Of a stretch of DNA of 64,000 nt, positions 27,645 through 35,689 are shown one piece after another. Below the pieces are notes generated by a model. It was not told the origin of the DNA. It was given only the letters and a program-made list of their open reading frames with translations, and did not search any database. The translations under genes and the position numbers were made by a program. The stretch's first letter is position 1, and the number at the start of each line of letters is the position of its first letter. Origin of the DNA: Acidulodesulfobacterium sp021802425. GTDB lineage: Bacteria; SZUA-79; Acidulodesulfobacterales; Acidulodesulfobacteraceae. Location of the stretch: NCBI GenBank assembly GCA_021802425.1, contig JAJZXJ010000007.1, positions 25,487-89,486 on the forward strand, given 5' to 3'.

Positions 27645-29153
27645 ATGTATGAATTAGTATTGATACTTCCGGCGGTTGCCTTAATTTTTTCCGTTTTTAC
27701 GGATGTTTTATTAATGTCTTATTTGCAGCTGATAATTTCTACATTAGTTTTTTTAACGGTTGTTGCAATTTCTCTATCTTTCCATGCTATCTCCGTATTT
27801 TTCGGGGGGCTTTTCTTTGTCGATTATATCAATCTGGTAATACTTATTACCGTTTCAACCCTTGAATTATTTGTAGCGTTTTATTCGTTTGGATATGTGA
27901 GGACGGAAATAAAGCACGGATTGTCGAAAAGAAAATTTAAGTTTTACTATTTTTGGAAGAATTTATTCATTTTTAGCATGATGGTTTCGATAATGTCCAA
28001 TAACCTCGGCATTTACTGGACAGGGCTTGAGGCGACTACCTTAGCTACAGCTTTGTTGGTTTCCTTCAACAGGACAAAAGAATCTTTCGAGGCGACATGG
28101 AAGTATGTAATTATGTGTTCGGTCGGCATAGCGATAGGGCTTTTTGCGATAGTTATTCTATATTTTACGACTTCGCAGGTTTACGGCGAAAGCTTAAAAT
28201 CTCTATCTTTTATAAATATTATGCGGGCAGGTTCGGAATTAGACAAGAATTTTCTTATGCTCGCATTTATTCTTGCGCTTGTCGGGTTTGGGACGAAAGT
28301 CGGGTTTGCCCCTATGCATAATTGGCTTCCGGATGCCCATTCGCAGGGTCCAAGTCCGGTTAGCGCTTTGCTGTCGGGGGTTTTGCTTAACACGGCGCTA
28401 TTAGGCATTTTAAGATTTTATCAAATAAACGGGGCGGCAGGCATATATTACCCGAGGTACTTTTTAATAGGTTTCGGCTTTTTCACTATTCTGGTTTCGG
28501 CTTTTTCAATAATAAAACAGACCGATTATAAGCGCCTTTTTGCATTTTCTTCCATGGAAAATATGGGTCTTATAGCATTGGGTTTCGGTATTGGCGGAAT
28601 TGCCGTAATAGGGAGCCTTTTTCAGATATTATTTCATGCTTTAAATAAGGGAGCCTTGTTTTTATCTTCGGGTAATGTTCTTGCGGTTACGCATGAAAGA
28701 AAAATCGAAAAAATAAGAAATTTGTCTAAGAATTTTCCGATTACGGGACTTATGCTTCTTTTTGGGGTGATGGGAATTAGCGGAATGCCCCCATTTGCAA
28801 TGTTTTTAGGAGAAATTTATATTATGTTCGGCGTATTTAAAACCAATATCTGGTTTGGATTTTTAGTTTTCTTGTTATTGATTTTTATTTTTGCGGGGCT
28901 TTTTAGTAAAATTCTTAAAATGTATATAGGCGTTAAAGACGACGAAAATGGGCAGCAAAATGAAAATAGGGCTAATAGCGGGACAGATAAAGACAATCGA
29001 GATAGAGGAGAAATAGGTGTCCATCCGTTTATGCTGTATGCCCCTTTAATTCTTTTGCTGATTTCTTCGATATTGTTATTTTATATACCGTCCCCGTTTT
29101 TACATATCGTAAAATCGGCATCGGCCGAATTTGGAGGGAAGATAATTTTTTAA
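27645..29153 (+). CDS. hyfF: Second antiporter-like membrane subunit (HyfF type)
   Basis: 502 residues from ATG 27645, preceded by AAAGGA at 9 bases; an upstream in-frame ATG at 27618 has no ribosome site. About 13-14 membrane helices of the NuoL/M/N family with GLEATTLATALLVSF, GFGTKVGFAPMHNWLPDAH and YKRLFAFSSMENMG. A hydrophilic loop near residues 435-460 carries a Glu/Asn/Asp-rich insert. The stop codon overlaps the ATG of the next gene by one base, so translation is coupled. Confidence 0.85.
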   Translation: MYELVLILPAVALIFSVFTDVLLMSYLQLIISTLVFLTVVAISLSFHAISVFFGGLFFVDYINLVILITVSTLELFVAFYSFGYVRTEIKHGLSKRKFKFYYFWKNLFIFSMMVSIMSNNLGIYWTGLEATTLATALLVSFNRTKESFEATWKYVIMCSVGIAIGLFAIVILYFTTSQVYGESLKSLSFINIMRAGSELDKNFLMLAFILALVGFGTKVGFAPMHNWLPDAHSQGPSPVSALLSGVLLNTALLGILRFYQINGAAGIYYPRYFLIGFGFFTILVSAFSIIKQTDYKRLFAFSSMENMGLIALGFGIGGIAVIGSLFQILFHALNKGALFLSSGNVLAVTHERKIEKIRNLSKNFPITGLMLLFGVMGISGMPPFAMFLGEIYIMFGVFKTNIWFGFLVFLLLIFIFAGLFSKILKMYIGVKDDENGQQNENRANSGTDKDNRDRGEIGVHPFMLYAPLILLLISSILLFYIPSPFLHIVKSASAEFGGKIIF

Positions 29154-30658
29154 TGAATAAAATTATGACAAGCAAGCATATTATCAAATCAAGCGATTTT
29201 ATAAAATCGGCTAATAATATTAAAGAGTCCGGAAGATATTTGCTTGGCATCGTTGCAAATGACGAGAGAAGCATAAATTCAAAATTTAACATAAGGTATT
29301 TTTTCGGGGGCAAAAATATTATCGATGAATATTCCATTCCTGTGGATGAAAACTTTCAGTCCGTTTCTAAAATTTGTCCCGCCGCCAAGATGTATGAAAG
29401 GGAAATCAATGATTTATTTGGACTTACGCCCCTTGGACATCCCGATTTAAGACCCTTGATGTTATATCCCGAAAATTGGGATTTTTCCGTTCACCCCTTG
29501 AGAAAGGACTATGACAATTTAATTCCTGAATTCAAGAAATATGGGGATTACAAGTATAAAGAGGTTTCGGGGGAGGGAATTTTTGAGGTTCTTGTCGGAC
29601 CGGTGCACGCCGGAATTATAGAACCCGGGCATTTCCGGTTTTCGCTGGCGGGAGAGCCTGTTTTACAGCTTGAGATAAGGCACTTTTGGAAACACAAAGG
29701 GATAGAAAAAATTTGCGAGGGGAAAGATTTTAACGAAGCGTTAAATTTGATTTCCCGGGTTTCCGGCGATAACAATGTAAATATAGCCGTAAGCTATCTT
29801 GAAGCCGTCGAAAATATTTTAAATATCGAAATTCCCGAAAGAGCAAAACATATCAGGGTAATACTTGCCGAACTTGAGCGTATTTGGAATTATGTCAAGG
29901 ACATAGCATGGATTTTTATGGATATAGGTTTTGCATTGCCCGCTCAAAACCTGTTTGCTTTGCAGGAAGAATTAATGAGGCTCAACAAAAGTTTAACCGG
30001 ACACAGGTTTATGTTTAACGCGCTTATACCGGGCGGCGTGAGCGTAGATTTTGATTCTTCCAAGCTGTTTACGATAGATAATATTATTAAAAAGGTCGAA
30101 AAGGCAATAAAAGAGTGTGAGGCATTTATTTTAAATTCATCGACTGTTTTAGACAGGCTGGAATTTACGGGAAAAATTAACAAAAAGACGGCGGAAGAGC
30201 TTTCGTTATGCGGCATAAGCGCGCGGGCGTCGGGACTGCCGAGAGATTCCAGAGTGGAATTTCCCTATCTTATATACGAGAAGTTTAACCTAAAACCTGT
30301 TTTGCGGGGGAGCGGGGATGTTTTTGCAAGGACGGCTTTGAGGATTAAAGAAATTATGCTTTCCGTAAAAATCATAGGCGGGCTTTTGTTTAACTTGCCG
30401 GAGGGGGAAATTATATCGCCTTGCGAAAACAGGGCAGAGGCATATAAATATGCCGTAGGCAATGCGGAAACCCCGAGAGGCAACGCGTTTTTCTATATAA
30501 TGGCGGATGACGACGGAAAAATTTTCAGGCTTAAATATATAGACCCGTCTTTCAGGATATGGCCTTCCATTCAGTACGGCGTATTGGGCAATATCATTGC
30601 GGATTTTCCATTGATAAACAAAAGCCTGAATTTATCTTATTCAGGTAACGATATGTGA
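29153..30658 (+). CDS. NuoCD/HycE-like large subunit lacking NiFe-binding cysteines (Ehr type)
   Basis: 501 residues: N-terminal NuoC-like domain (to about 140, with AAKMYEREINDLFGLTPLGHPDLRP) fused to a hydrogenase-large/NuoD-like domain (VGPVHAGIIEPGHFRFS and RHFWKHKGIEK). Where hydrogenases have RxCGxC the sequence is RVSGDNNVNIAVSYLEAVE, and the C-terminal DPCxxC is replaced by DPSFRIWP, so neither Cys pair of the NiFe site exists. It therefore cannot be a NiFe hydrogenase; it matches energy-converting-hydrogenase-related (Ehr) catalytic-like subunits. What it oxidises or reduces is not known. Confidence 0.85.
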   Translation: MNKIMTSKHIIKSSDFIKSANNIKESGRYLLGIVANDERSINSKFNIRYFFGGKNIIDEYSIPVDENFQSVSKICPAAKMYEREINDLFGLTPLGHPDLRPLMLYPENWDFSVHPLRKDYDNLIPEFKKYGDYKYKEVSGEGIFEVLVGPVHAGIIEPGHFRFSLAGEPVLQLEIRHFWKHKGIEKICEGKDFNEALNLISRVSGDNNVNIAVSYLEAVENILNIEIPERAKHIRVILAELERIWNYVKDIAWIFMDIGFALPAQNLFALQEELMRLNKSLTGHRFMFNALIPGGVSVDFDSSKLFTIDNIIKKVEKAIKECEAFILNSSTVLDRLEFTGKINKKTAEELSLCGISARASGLPRDSRVEFPYLIYEKFNLKPVLRGSGDVFARTALRIKEIMLSVKIIGGLLFNLPEGEIISPCENRAEAYKYAVGNAETPRGNAFFYIMADDDGKIFRLKYIDPSFRIWPSIQYGVLGNIIADFPLINKSLNLSYSGNDM

Positions 30659-30722
30659 TTTTAGCTTTAAAATTGCAGGTAGAAATTATGAAATATGTTT
30701 CAAGGCTAAATAAAATAACACT

Positions 30723-30817
30723 GGATTACCGCTTCGCCATCTTCGCCCGCGTTTTCGACATGCAAAAACAATCGTGCGGGCGAAAATATGTGTCTGACGA
30801 GAGCGAAGCGGTAATCC
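30723..30817. repeat. Palindromic repeat between large and small subunit genes
   Basis: Outer arms GGATTACCGCTTCGC (30723-30737) and its exact reverse complement (30803-30817), and an inner CGCCCGC/GCGGGCG pair, enclose about 65 bases. The right part ACGAGAGCGAAGCGGTAA (30797-30814) is found exactly again at 62912-62929. GC content is clearly above the surroundings. It interrupts an otherwise tight operon with a 198-base gap. Confidence 0.75.
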
Positions 30818-30856
30818 ATAATAAGAAATTTCTATATTTATAACGGGTGGTAATAT

Positions 30857-31375
30857 ATGAGCTTTTTAAGCAAATTATTATTTAAAAATAAGACGCAGGA
30901 TATTGTCAGCGGCAATATTGATTCTGTTTCAATCAAAGGGGATGAATTAAAACGCTCGGTTGACAGGATATTCGGCAGGAGTTTATTTGTAAGGCTTGTC
31001 GATACGGGTTCCTGCAACGCCTGCGAAACCGAGCTTGCCGCCCTTTCCAACCCTTATTACGATTTAGAAAGATTCGGCATAAAATTCGTTGCTTCCCCAA
31101 AGCATGCGGATGTCATTATAGTAACGGGTTGCGTAACAAGAAATATGCTTAATCCGCTGTTAAAGACTTATGAAAATATTCCAGCGCCTAAGTTTGTAAT
31201 TACGGCGGGCGATTGTCCCGAAACCGGCGGACCTTTTAAGAATTCCTATGCCGTATGCGGCCCCGTTTCAAAATATTTAAAGGTTGCAATGCACATAAAG
31301 GGATGTCCGCCCGAACCCGAAGCAATAATATCCGGGTTTTTAAACTTTATGGATATATTAAAAACTTCATCGTAA
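30857..31375 (+). CDS. hyfI: NuoB/hydrogenase small subunit-like protein of the Hyf/Ehr complex
   Basis: 172 residues. It keeps the proximal [4Fe-4S] ligands: GSCNACETE, VTGCVTRNM, AGDCPETGG and KGCPPEPEAI. This subunit passes electrons between the large subunit and whatever hydrophilic partner the complex uses. It is the sixth gene of the set, displaced by the repeat at 30723-30817. The ferredoxin-like HyfH/EchF partner is absent here, as in described Ehr clusters. Confidence 0.88.
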   Translation: MSFLSKLLFKNKTQDIVSGNIDSVSIKGDELKRSVDRIFGRSLFVRLVDTGSCNACETELAALSNPYYDLERFGIKFVASPKHADVIIVTGCVTRNMLNPLLKTYENIPAPKFVITAGDCPETGGPFKNSYAVCGPVSKYLKVAMHIKGCPPEPEAIISGFLNFMDILKTSS

Positions 31376-31377
31376 AG

Positions 31378-31424
31378 GAATAATATCCCCTTTTTAGATT
31401 TTTTTTTGGGGGGGGGTGTTATTC
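31378..31424. repeat. Imperfect inverted repeat with T9G9 homopolymer
   Basis: GAATAA at 31378-31383 pairs with TTATTC at 31419-31424, extended by CCCC/GGGG, just after the small-subunit gene; nine T (31399-31407) are followed directly by nine G (31408-31416). It lies between convergent genes and may terminate both, but the T-run is inside the loop. The homopolymers are also places where the assembled length may be wrong. Confidence 0.4.
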
Positions 31425-31445
31425 GTTCTTGTGTTTATATTTTTG

Positions 31446-32189
31446 CTAAAATATAGAGTGAAATATTAATCCCAAAGCGGCTATTGTTAATATTATAATC
31501 ACTAAATAATAAAATGTTTTTTGATTTATAACAAAATGGAGTTTATTTCCCAAAAAAAGTCCCGCCAGCAAAGAGGGTATTAAAATTGTGGAGAATTTTA
31601 ACACCTCAATCGTTAAAAGACCGAAGGATGTATAAATTACGGCCCTAAAAATGCTGTCCGTAATTGCGACTATTTGAAATGTAGCCCTAAATGTGCGTTT
31701 GCCGTGGTGCTTCATTTGCAGATATGCTACTATCGGAGGTCCGCCTCCGCCGTATAAGCTGCCGATTAACCCGCCCAAAAATCCCAGAGGAGCTCCCACG
31801 CTATTTTTCACATAAGGCAGCTTATCCTGCTTAACCTTTAAAGCGTATATTATATATGTTAAAATAAAAATTCCAAGGAAAATGGTCAGCTTTTGAGGGT
31901 TTGCGTATTTTAAAATATATGCGCCGGATAAAAGGCCAAAAACTGTTGCCGGAAGCAAATATGAAAGGTCGTTCCATTTTACTTCTTTAAAATCGTATGC
32001 TCCAAGCATGATACTGCCTAAAAAATCGAGAATAAAAACAGCGGGGACGGTTATTCTTATCGGAAGGAATATCGTCAGCAAAGATACGGAAATCAGTCCC
32101 GAACCGAAACCTATTGCCGCCCTGACAAAAAAAGCGATTAAAACGATAATAATTCCTATGATTATGTCAAAAGGGGAGATAACGGGCAT
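31446..32189 (-). CDS. TauE/SafE family sulfite/organosulfonate exporter-like permease
   Basis: 247 residues, eight hydrophobic segments in two repeats. Family marks include AAIGFGSGLISVSLLTIFLP and the second-half GFLGGLIGSLYGGGGPPIVAYLQ. Members move sulfite, sulfoacetate or related anions; the substrate here is unknown. Stands alone, convergent with the Hyf/Ehr operon and divergent from pabB. Confidence 0.85.
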   Translation of the reverse strand: MPVISPFDIIIGIIIVLIAFFVRAAIGFGSGLISVSLLTIFLPIRITVPAVFILDFLGSIMLGAYDFKEVKWNDLSYLLPATVFGLLSGAYILKYANPQKLTIFLGIFILTYIIYALKVKQDKLPYVKNSVGAPLGFLGGLIGSLYGGGGPPIVAYLQMKHHGKRTFRATFQIVAITDSIFRAVIYTSFGLLTIEVLKFSTILIPSLLAGLFLGNKLHFVINQKTFYYLVIIILTIAALGLIFHSIF

Positions 32190-32314
32190 TTTTTGAAATT
32201 ACTTGCTTATCGGCAGTTTAGTTTATATTATTATAACCCCTTTGTTTTTAAAATTCAATATTGCGTCCCGGCACTGCATCTTGACTCAAATCCATAAATA
32301 GGGAATAATAGGAT

Positions 32315-33307
32315 ATGGCTTCGGAACCTGATTTTATTAAAAAAATGAATTTTTATACGGGAAAAGGGATTCAATTTCTTTTTATTATCGATTATGAGAT
32401 GGAATTCCCCATAGTTCTAAGGTTATCCGAATTAAACGATTTTTGTATTAAGTATTTTATAGACGGAGTAAAAAACTATGATGACAATATTGGCAATATT
32501 TTTGATAAAAAAGAATTAAATATTCAAAAGCGCCCCATTTCCTTCGAAGTTTATAAAAAAGCTTTTAATAATGTCACCCTAAACCAGAAAAACGGTAATT
32601 CGTACCTTTTAAACCTAACCTTTAAAACCCCTGTCGAGATTAATTTCGGCTTGGAAGAAATATTTTATAAAAGCTCGTCAAGATACAAGCTTTACTTTAA
32701 GGATGAAGAAAATGAATTTGTATTGTTTTCTCCGGAGACTTTTATCAACATAACGGAAGGAAGGATTTTTACTTATCCGATTAAAGGAACAATCGACGCA
32801 AATATTCCCTGTGCGGAAGAAATCCTTTTAAATGATAAAAAAGAAAAAGCGGAGCATTTAACGGTCGTGGATCTTTTAAGGAATGATTTAAATATCGTAT
32901 GTAAAGATGTAAAGGTCAACAGATTTTGTTTTACTTACAAAATTAAGACAAACTTTGGAGAGTTATTACAGATGGTTTCCGAGATTGAGGGCAGGGTCAA
33001 ACCGAATTTAATGTGTCGTTTCGGCGATATTCTCTTTAATATGCTTCCCGCAGGGTCTATCTGCGGGGCGCCAAAAAGGCAAACTTTAGAGATTATTAAA
33101 GAGACGGAACTTTATAAAAGGGGCTATTATACCGGTGTTTTCGGCATATATGACGGAAAAAATCTTAAAAGCTCGGTTATGATAAGATTTATAGAAAAGA
33201 AAGGGGATGATTGTTTTTATAGAAGCGGCGGCGGGATAACGGTTTATAGCGACGCAAAAAAGGAATATGACGAAATGGTGGAAAAAATTTATGTTCCGAT
33301 TTATTGA
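32315..33307 (+). CDS. pabB: Aminodeoxychorismate synthase component I-like
   Basis: 330 residues, chorismate-binding fold. Conserved blocks include TYPIKGTIDAN, AEHLTVVDLLRNDL, LFNMLPAGSICGAPKRQTLEII, GYYTGVFGIYDG and the final SGGGITVYSDAKKEYDEMVEK. It adds amino groups from glutamine-derived ammonia to chorismate for folate (PabB) and is shorter than E. coli PabB because the N-terminal tryptophan-binding region is reduced. The next gene supplies the lyase step. Confidence 0.85.
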   Translation: MASEPDFIKKMNFYTGKGIQFLFIIDYEMEFPIVLRLSELNDFCIKYFIDGVKNYDDNIGNIFDKKELNIQKRPISFEVYKKAFNNVTLNQKNGNSYLLNLTFKTPVEINFGLEEIFYKSSSRYKLYFKDEENEFVLFSPETFINITEGRIFTYPIKGTIDANIPCAEEILLNDKKEKAEHLTVVDLLRNDLNIVCKDVKVNRFCFTYKIKTNFGELLQMVSEIEGRVKPNLMCRFGDILFNMLPAGSICGAPKRQTLEIIKETELYKRGYYTGVFGIYDGKNLKSSVMIRFIEKKGDDCFYRSGGGITVYSDAKKEYDEMVEKIYVPIY

Positions 33308-33914
33308 AACGATTAAATTGGCGGACGGAAATTATAAGTTAATCGATTATCACGATAAGAGAATGAACGCAACCATTGCACATTTTTTTAATATAGATTG
33401 CGGGAAATCGCTTGCGGATTTTTTGCCCGATGTTAAAAAATATCAACAGGGGATTTACAAATGCAGGGTAGTTTATTCAAGCAATACCGAAGGTATTGAA
33501 ATTACCCCTTATTTTAAAAGGAAAATTAAAAGATTAAAAATAGTTAATTTAGATACTTACCCGTTTTTACACCCCGGCGGGCTATTTGATTATTCGTTTA
33601 AATATGAAGACAGAAGTTTCATAAATTCATTATTAAAAGGATTGGATGATACGACCGATATACTTATTGCAAAAAACGGTTTAATAACCGATACCTCATT
33701 TTCCAATGTTATTTTATTCGACGGCAAGAAATGGATTACGCCGAACGCATTTTTGTTAAACGGGGTAAAAAGGCGTTATCTTTTAGATTGCGGAATTATT
33801 GAAGAAGGAATGGTTTCCGTTAGGGGTTTAAAGGATTTTCAAAAAATATCTTTAATCAATTCCATGCTTGAACCCGGAGATATAGAAATCGATATAAAAG
33901 ATATAATATATTAA
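33291..33914 (+). CDS. pabC: Class IV aminotransferase-fold 4-amino-4-deoxychorismate lyase
   Basis: 207 residues from ATG 33291, overlapping pabB by 17 bases, so the two are translationally coupled; GGTGG lies about 8 bases before the start. PLP-fold type IV features are KLADGNYKLIDYHDKRMNATIAHFF near the start and ITDTSFSNVILFDGKKWITP in the middle. PabC releases 4-aminobenzoate and pyruvate. A longer in-frame start at 33267 exists but reads through pabB's coding end. Confidence 0.82.
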   Translation: MFRFIETIKLADGNYKLIDYHDKRMNATIAHFFNIDCGKSLADFLPDVKKYQQGIYKCRVVYSSNTEGIEITPYFKRKIKRLKIVNLDTYPFLHPGGLFDYSFKYEDRSFINSLLKGLDDTTDILIAKNGLITDTSFSNVILFDGKKWITPNAFLLNGVKRRYLLDCGIIEEGMVSVRGLKDFQKISLINSMLEPGDIEIDIKDIIY

Positions 33915-33933
33915 AGATATTAAAAATTCCGAA

Positions 33934-34599
33934 CTACAAATTTTCGGTAAACCACTTTGCCGTAATTAGGGCAACCTCTTCCAGCGCTCCGGGTTCTTCG
34001 AATAGATGGGTGGCTCCCTGTATAATTTCAAGCCTTTTTTTAGCCGAAATATTTTCATACGCGGTCTTATTTAATTCGATAACCTCAAAATCTTCTCCCC
34101 CGACTATTAACAGCGTGGGCGCTTTAACCCCGGGCAAACTCTCCATGGCAAGGTCGGGGCGGCCGCCCCTTGAAACGACGGCATAGATAATGTTTGATCT
34201 TTTGGCGGCCGCTATCAGGGCCGCCGCAGCTCCGGTGCTTGCCCCAAAATAGCCTAATTTTAAACCCTTTAAGGACGGTTCCTTAAGCAGCCAATCGGTA
34301 ACACCCTCAAGCCTTTCCGCAAGAAGCTGTATATTAAAACGGTACTCGGCGGTATATTCATCTATCTTTTCTTCTTCGGCGGTGAGCAAGTCAAACAGAA
34401 GCGTGCCGAGATTATTTTTGTTTAAAATTCCCGCCACATACCTGTTTCTCGGGCTGAACCTGCTGCTGCCGCTTCCGTGCGCAAAAATGACAAGCCCCTT
34501 AGCTTTTGCGGGAATTTCCATGCTTCCCGCAATATCTTTGCCTTTTATCTTAATTACAATCTCTTTGCGTATAGGAAACGAGCTGTCATTCTTTTCCAT
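33934..34599 (-). CDS. Alpha/beta hydrolase, dienelactone hydrolase-like
   Basis: 221 residues. Oxyanion region AHGSGSSRFSPRN, nucleophile elbow GASTGAA with Ser, a later Asp in GGEDFEV, and the catalytic His in GATHLFEEPG give a complete triad. Similar proteins often sit next to phosphoribosyltransferase domains in larger fusions; here it is single. Substrate unknown. AAGGAA and GGGAG lie before the ATG. Convergent with pabC, 19 bases apart. Confidence 0.78.
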   Translation of the reverse strand: MEKNDSSFPIRKEIVIKIKGKDIAGSMEIPAKAKGLVIFAHGSGSSRFSPRNRYVAGILNKNNLGTLLFDLLTAEEEKIDEYTAEYRFNIQLLAERLEGVTDWLLKEPSLKGLKLGYFGASTGAAAALIAAAKRSNIIYAVVSRGGRPDLAMESLPGVKAPTLLIVGGEDFEVIELNKTAYENISAKKRLEIIQGATHLFEEPGALEEVALITAKWFTENL

Positions 34600-34701
34600 T
34601 TCCTTAATCTCCCTTGCCCGTTACTTTTCTCCATTCTATTGTACGCCGGATAGTTTACGGCGCATCGCTCTTAATTTGGAATATACACGCAATTAATCTT
34701 A

Positions 34702-34725
34702 AAGTCAAATACATGTATTTGACTT
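34702..34725. promoter_or_regulatory. 24-base perfect palindrome upstream of the MNT/HEPN pair
   Basis: Every base from 34702 to 34725 pairs symmetrically about 34713.5; half-site AAGTCAAATACA. Located 114 bases before the MNT gene and 103 bases before the divergent hydrolase. A perfect palindrome of this length in a divergent promoter gap is a likely operator, plausibly for the toxin-antitoxin module. Confidence 0.6.
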
Positions 34726-34838
34726 ATACATCAATTTGATTTATTTCCGGAATAGTAGTATATATAATTAAGGCGTAAAAACAGGTGCGAAACGGCATTG
34801 AATAAATAATTTTATTAACAAAATTAAATTTTTATATT

Positions 34839-35258
34839 ATGAATAATAATATAAATACTAATCCAACTAATATTAATACAATAAGCAATGATAACATATT
34901 AAAATTAAAGGACTTTTTATATAAAGATGACAATATAATGCTTGCTTTTATATTTGGTTCTTTTGCCGCTAAAAGGCTGGGTAAGAACAGCGATTTAGAT
35001 ATTGCCGTTCTATACGAAAACCCTCCGACCGGATTTGAAATTCTTCGCGAAATCGATAAACTATCTAAAATTGTCGGAATGGAAACGCACTTGGCCATTC
35101 TTAACGCCGGCTCGCCGCTTTTTAAGCATCAGGTTATGAAAAACAAGATAAACCTCGTTATAAAAGACGAAAAATTTTTTGGGAAATTCAGGGAAAACGT
35201 AATATCTCAATATGACGAATATAAATATATCTCAGGGATGGACAAATATGATAGATAA
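34839..35258 (+). CDS. mntA: MNT-type nucleotidyltransferase, antitoxin of a HEPN/MNT pair
   Basis: 139 residues. The polymerase-beta-like GSFAAKRLGKNSDLDIAVLYE has the GSx(10)DxD core (two catalytic Asp) that AMPylates the HEPN partner in studied systems. Overlaps the next gene by 11 bases. In HEPN-MNT modules the transferase inactivates the RNase toxin by adding AMPs to a Tyr. Confidence 0.85.
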   Translation: MNNNINTNPTNINTISNDNILKLKDFLYKDDNIMLAFIFGSFAAKRLGKNSDLDIAVLYENPPTGFEILREIDKLSKIVGMETHLAILNAGSPLFKHQVMKNKINLVIKDEKFFGKFRENVISQYDEYKYISGMDKYDR

Positions 35259-35667
35259 AGTGTTAATAGAAAAAAAACTGCGCAAAATAAAAGAATTTTT
35301 GAACGAGATTGAACCTGTTAAAGTAGATTCGTTGGAGGAATTTAAAAATAATGTGATGGCAAAAAGGTTTATAGAAAGAAATATCGAATTGTGTATAGAG
35401 CAGATGATAGACGTCTGTAAACACTTAGTAGGAGGACTAGATCTTAAGGAACCGGAATCCTACGGGGAATGTTTCGAAATTATTTCGTCAAGCGGCATAA
35501 TATCGGCAAAAAATTTTAAAATCTATGAATCTATGGCTAAATTTAGAAATTTCATAATCCACTCTTACGATGATGTTGATGATTCTATTGTTTACGAAAT
35601 CTTCAAGAACCATTTAGTCGATTTTATAAACTTTATAGATGAAATAAGGAATTATCTGAATAAATAA
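35248..35667 (+). CDS. hepT: HEPN-domain RNase toxin (HepT/DUF86 family)
   Basis: 139 residues from ATG 35248, CAGGGA lying about 10 bases upstream; a longer frame at 35212 would overlap the antitoxin by 47 bases. Helical HEPN fold with the Rx4HxY active motif RNFIIHSY (Arg and His catalytic, Tyr the AMPylation target). Forms a toxin-antitoxin operon with the preceding MNT gene. Probably anti-phage or plasmid-stabilising in origin. Confidence 0.86.
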   Translation: MIDKVLIEKKLRKIKEFLNEIEPVKVDSLEEFKNNVMAKRFIERNIELCIEQMIDVCKHLVGGLDLKEPESYGECFEIISSSGIISAKNFKIYESMAKFRNFIIHSYDDVDDSIVYEIFKNHLVDFINFIDEIRNYLNK

Positions 35668-35689
35668 AATTGCCTTTGCCGAAAAAGGA

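Noticed and set aside
29153..30658. Functional NiFe hydrogenase large subunit
   Set aside because: Both Cys pairs of the NiFe site are missing.
30655..30843. 62-codon ORF between the large and small subunit genes
   Set aside because: Runs through the palindromic repeat; composition follows the repeat, no ribosome site.
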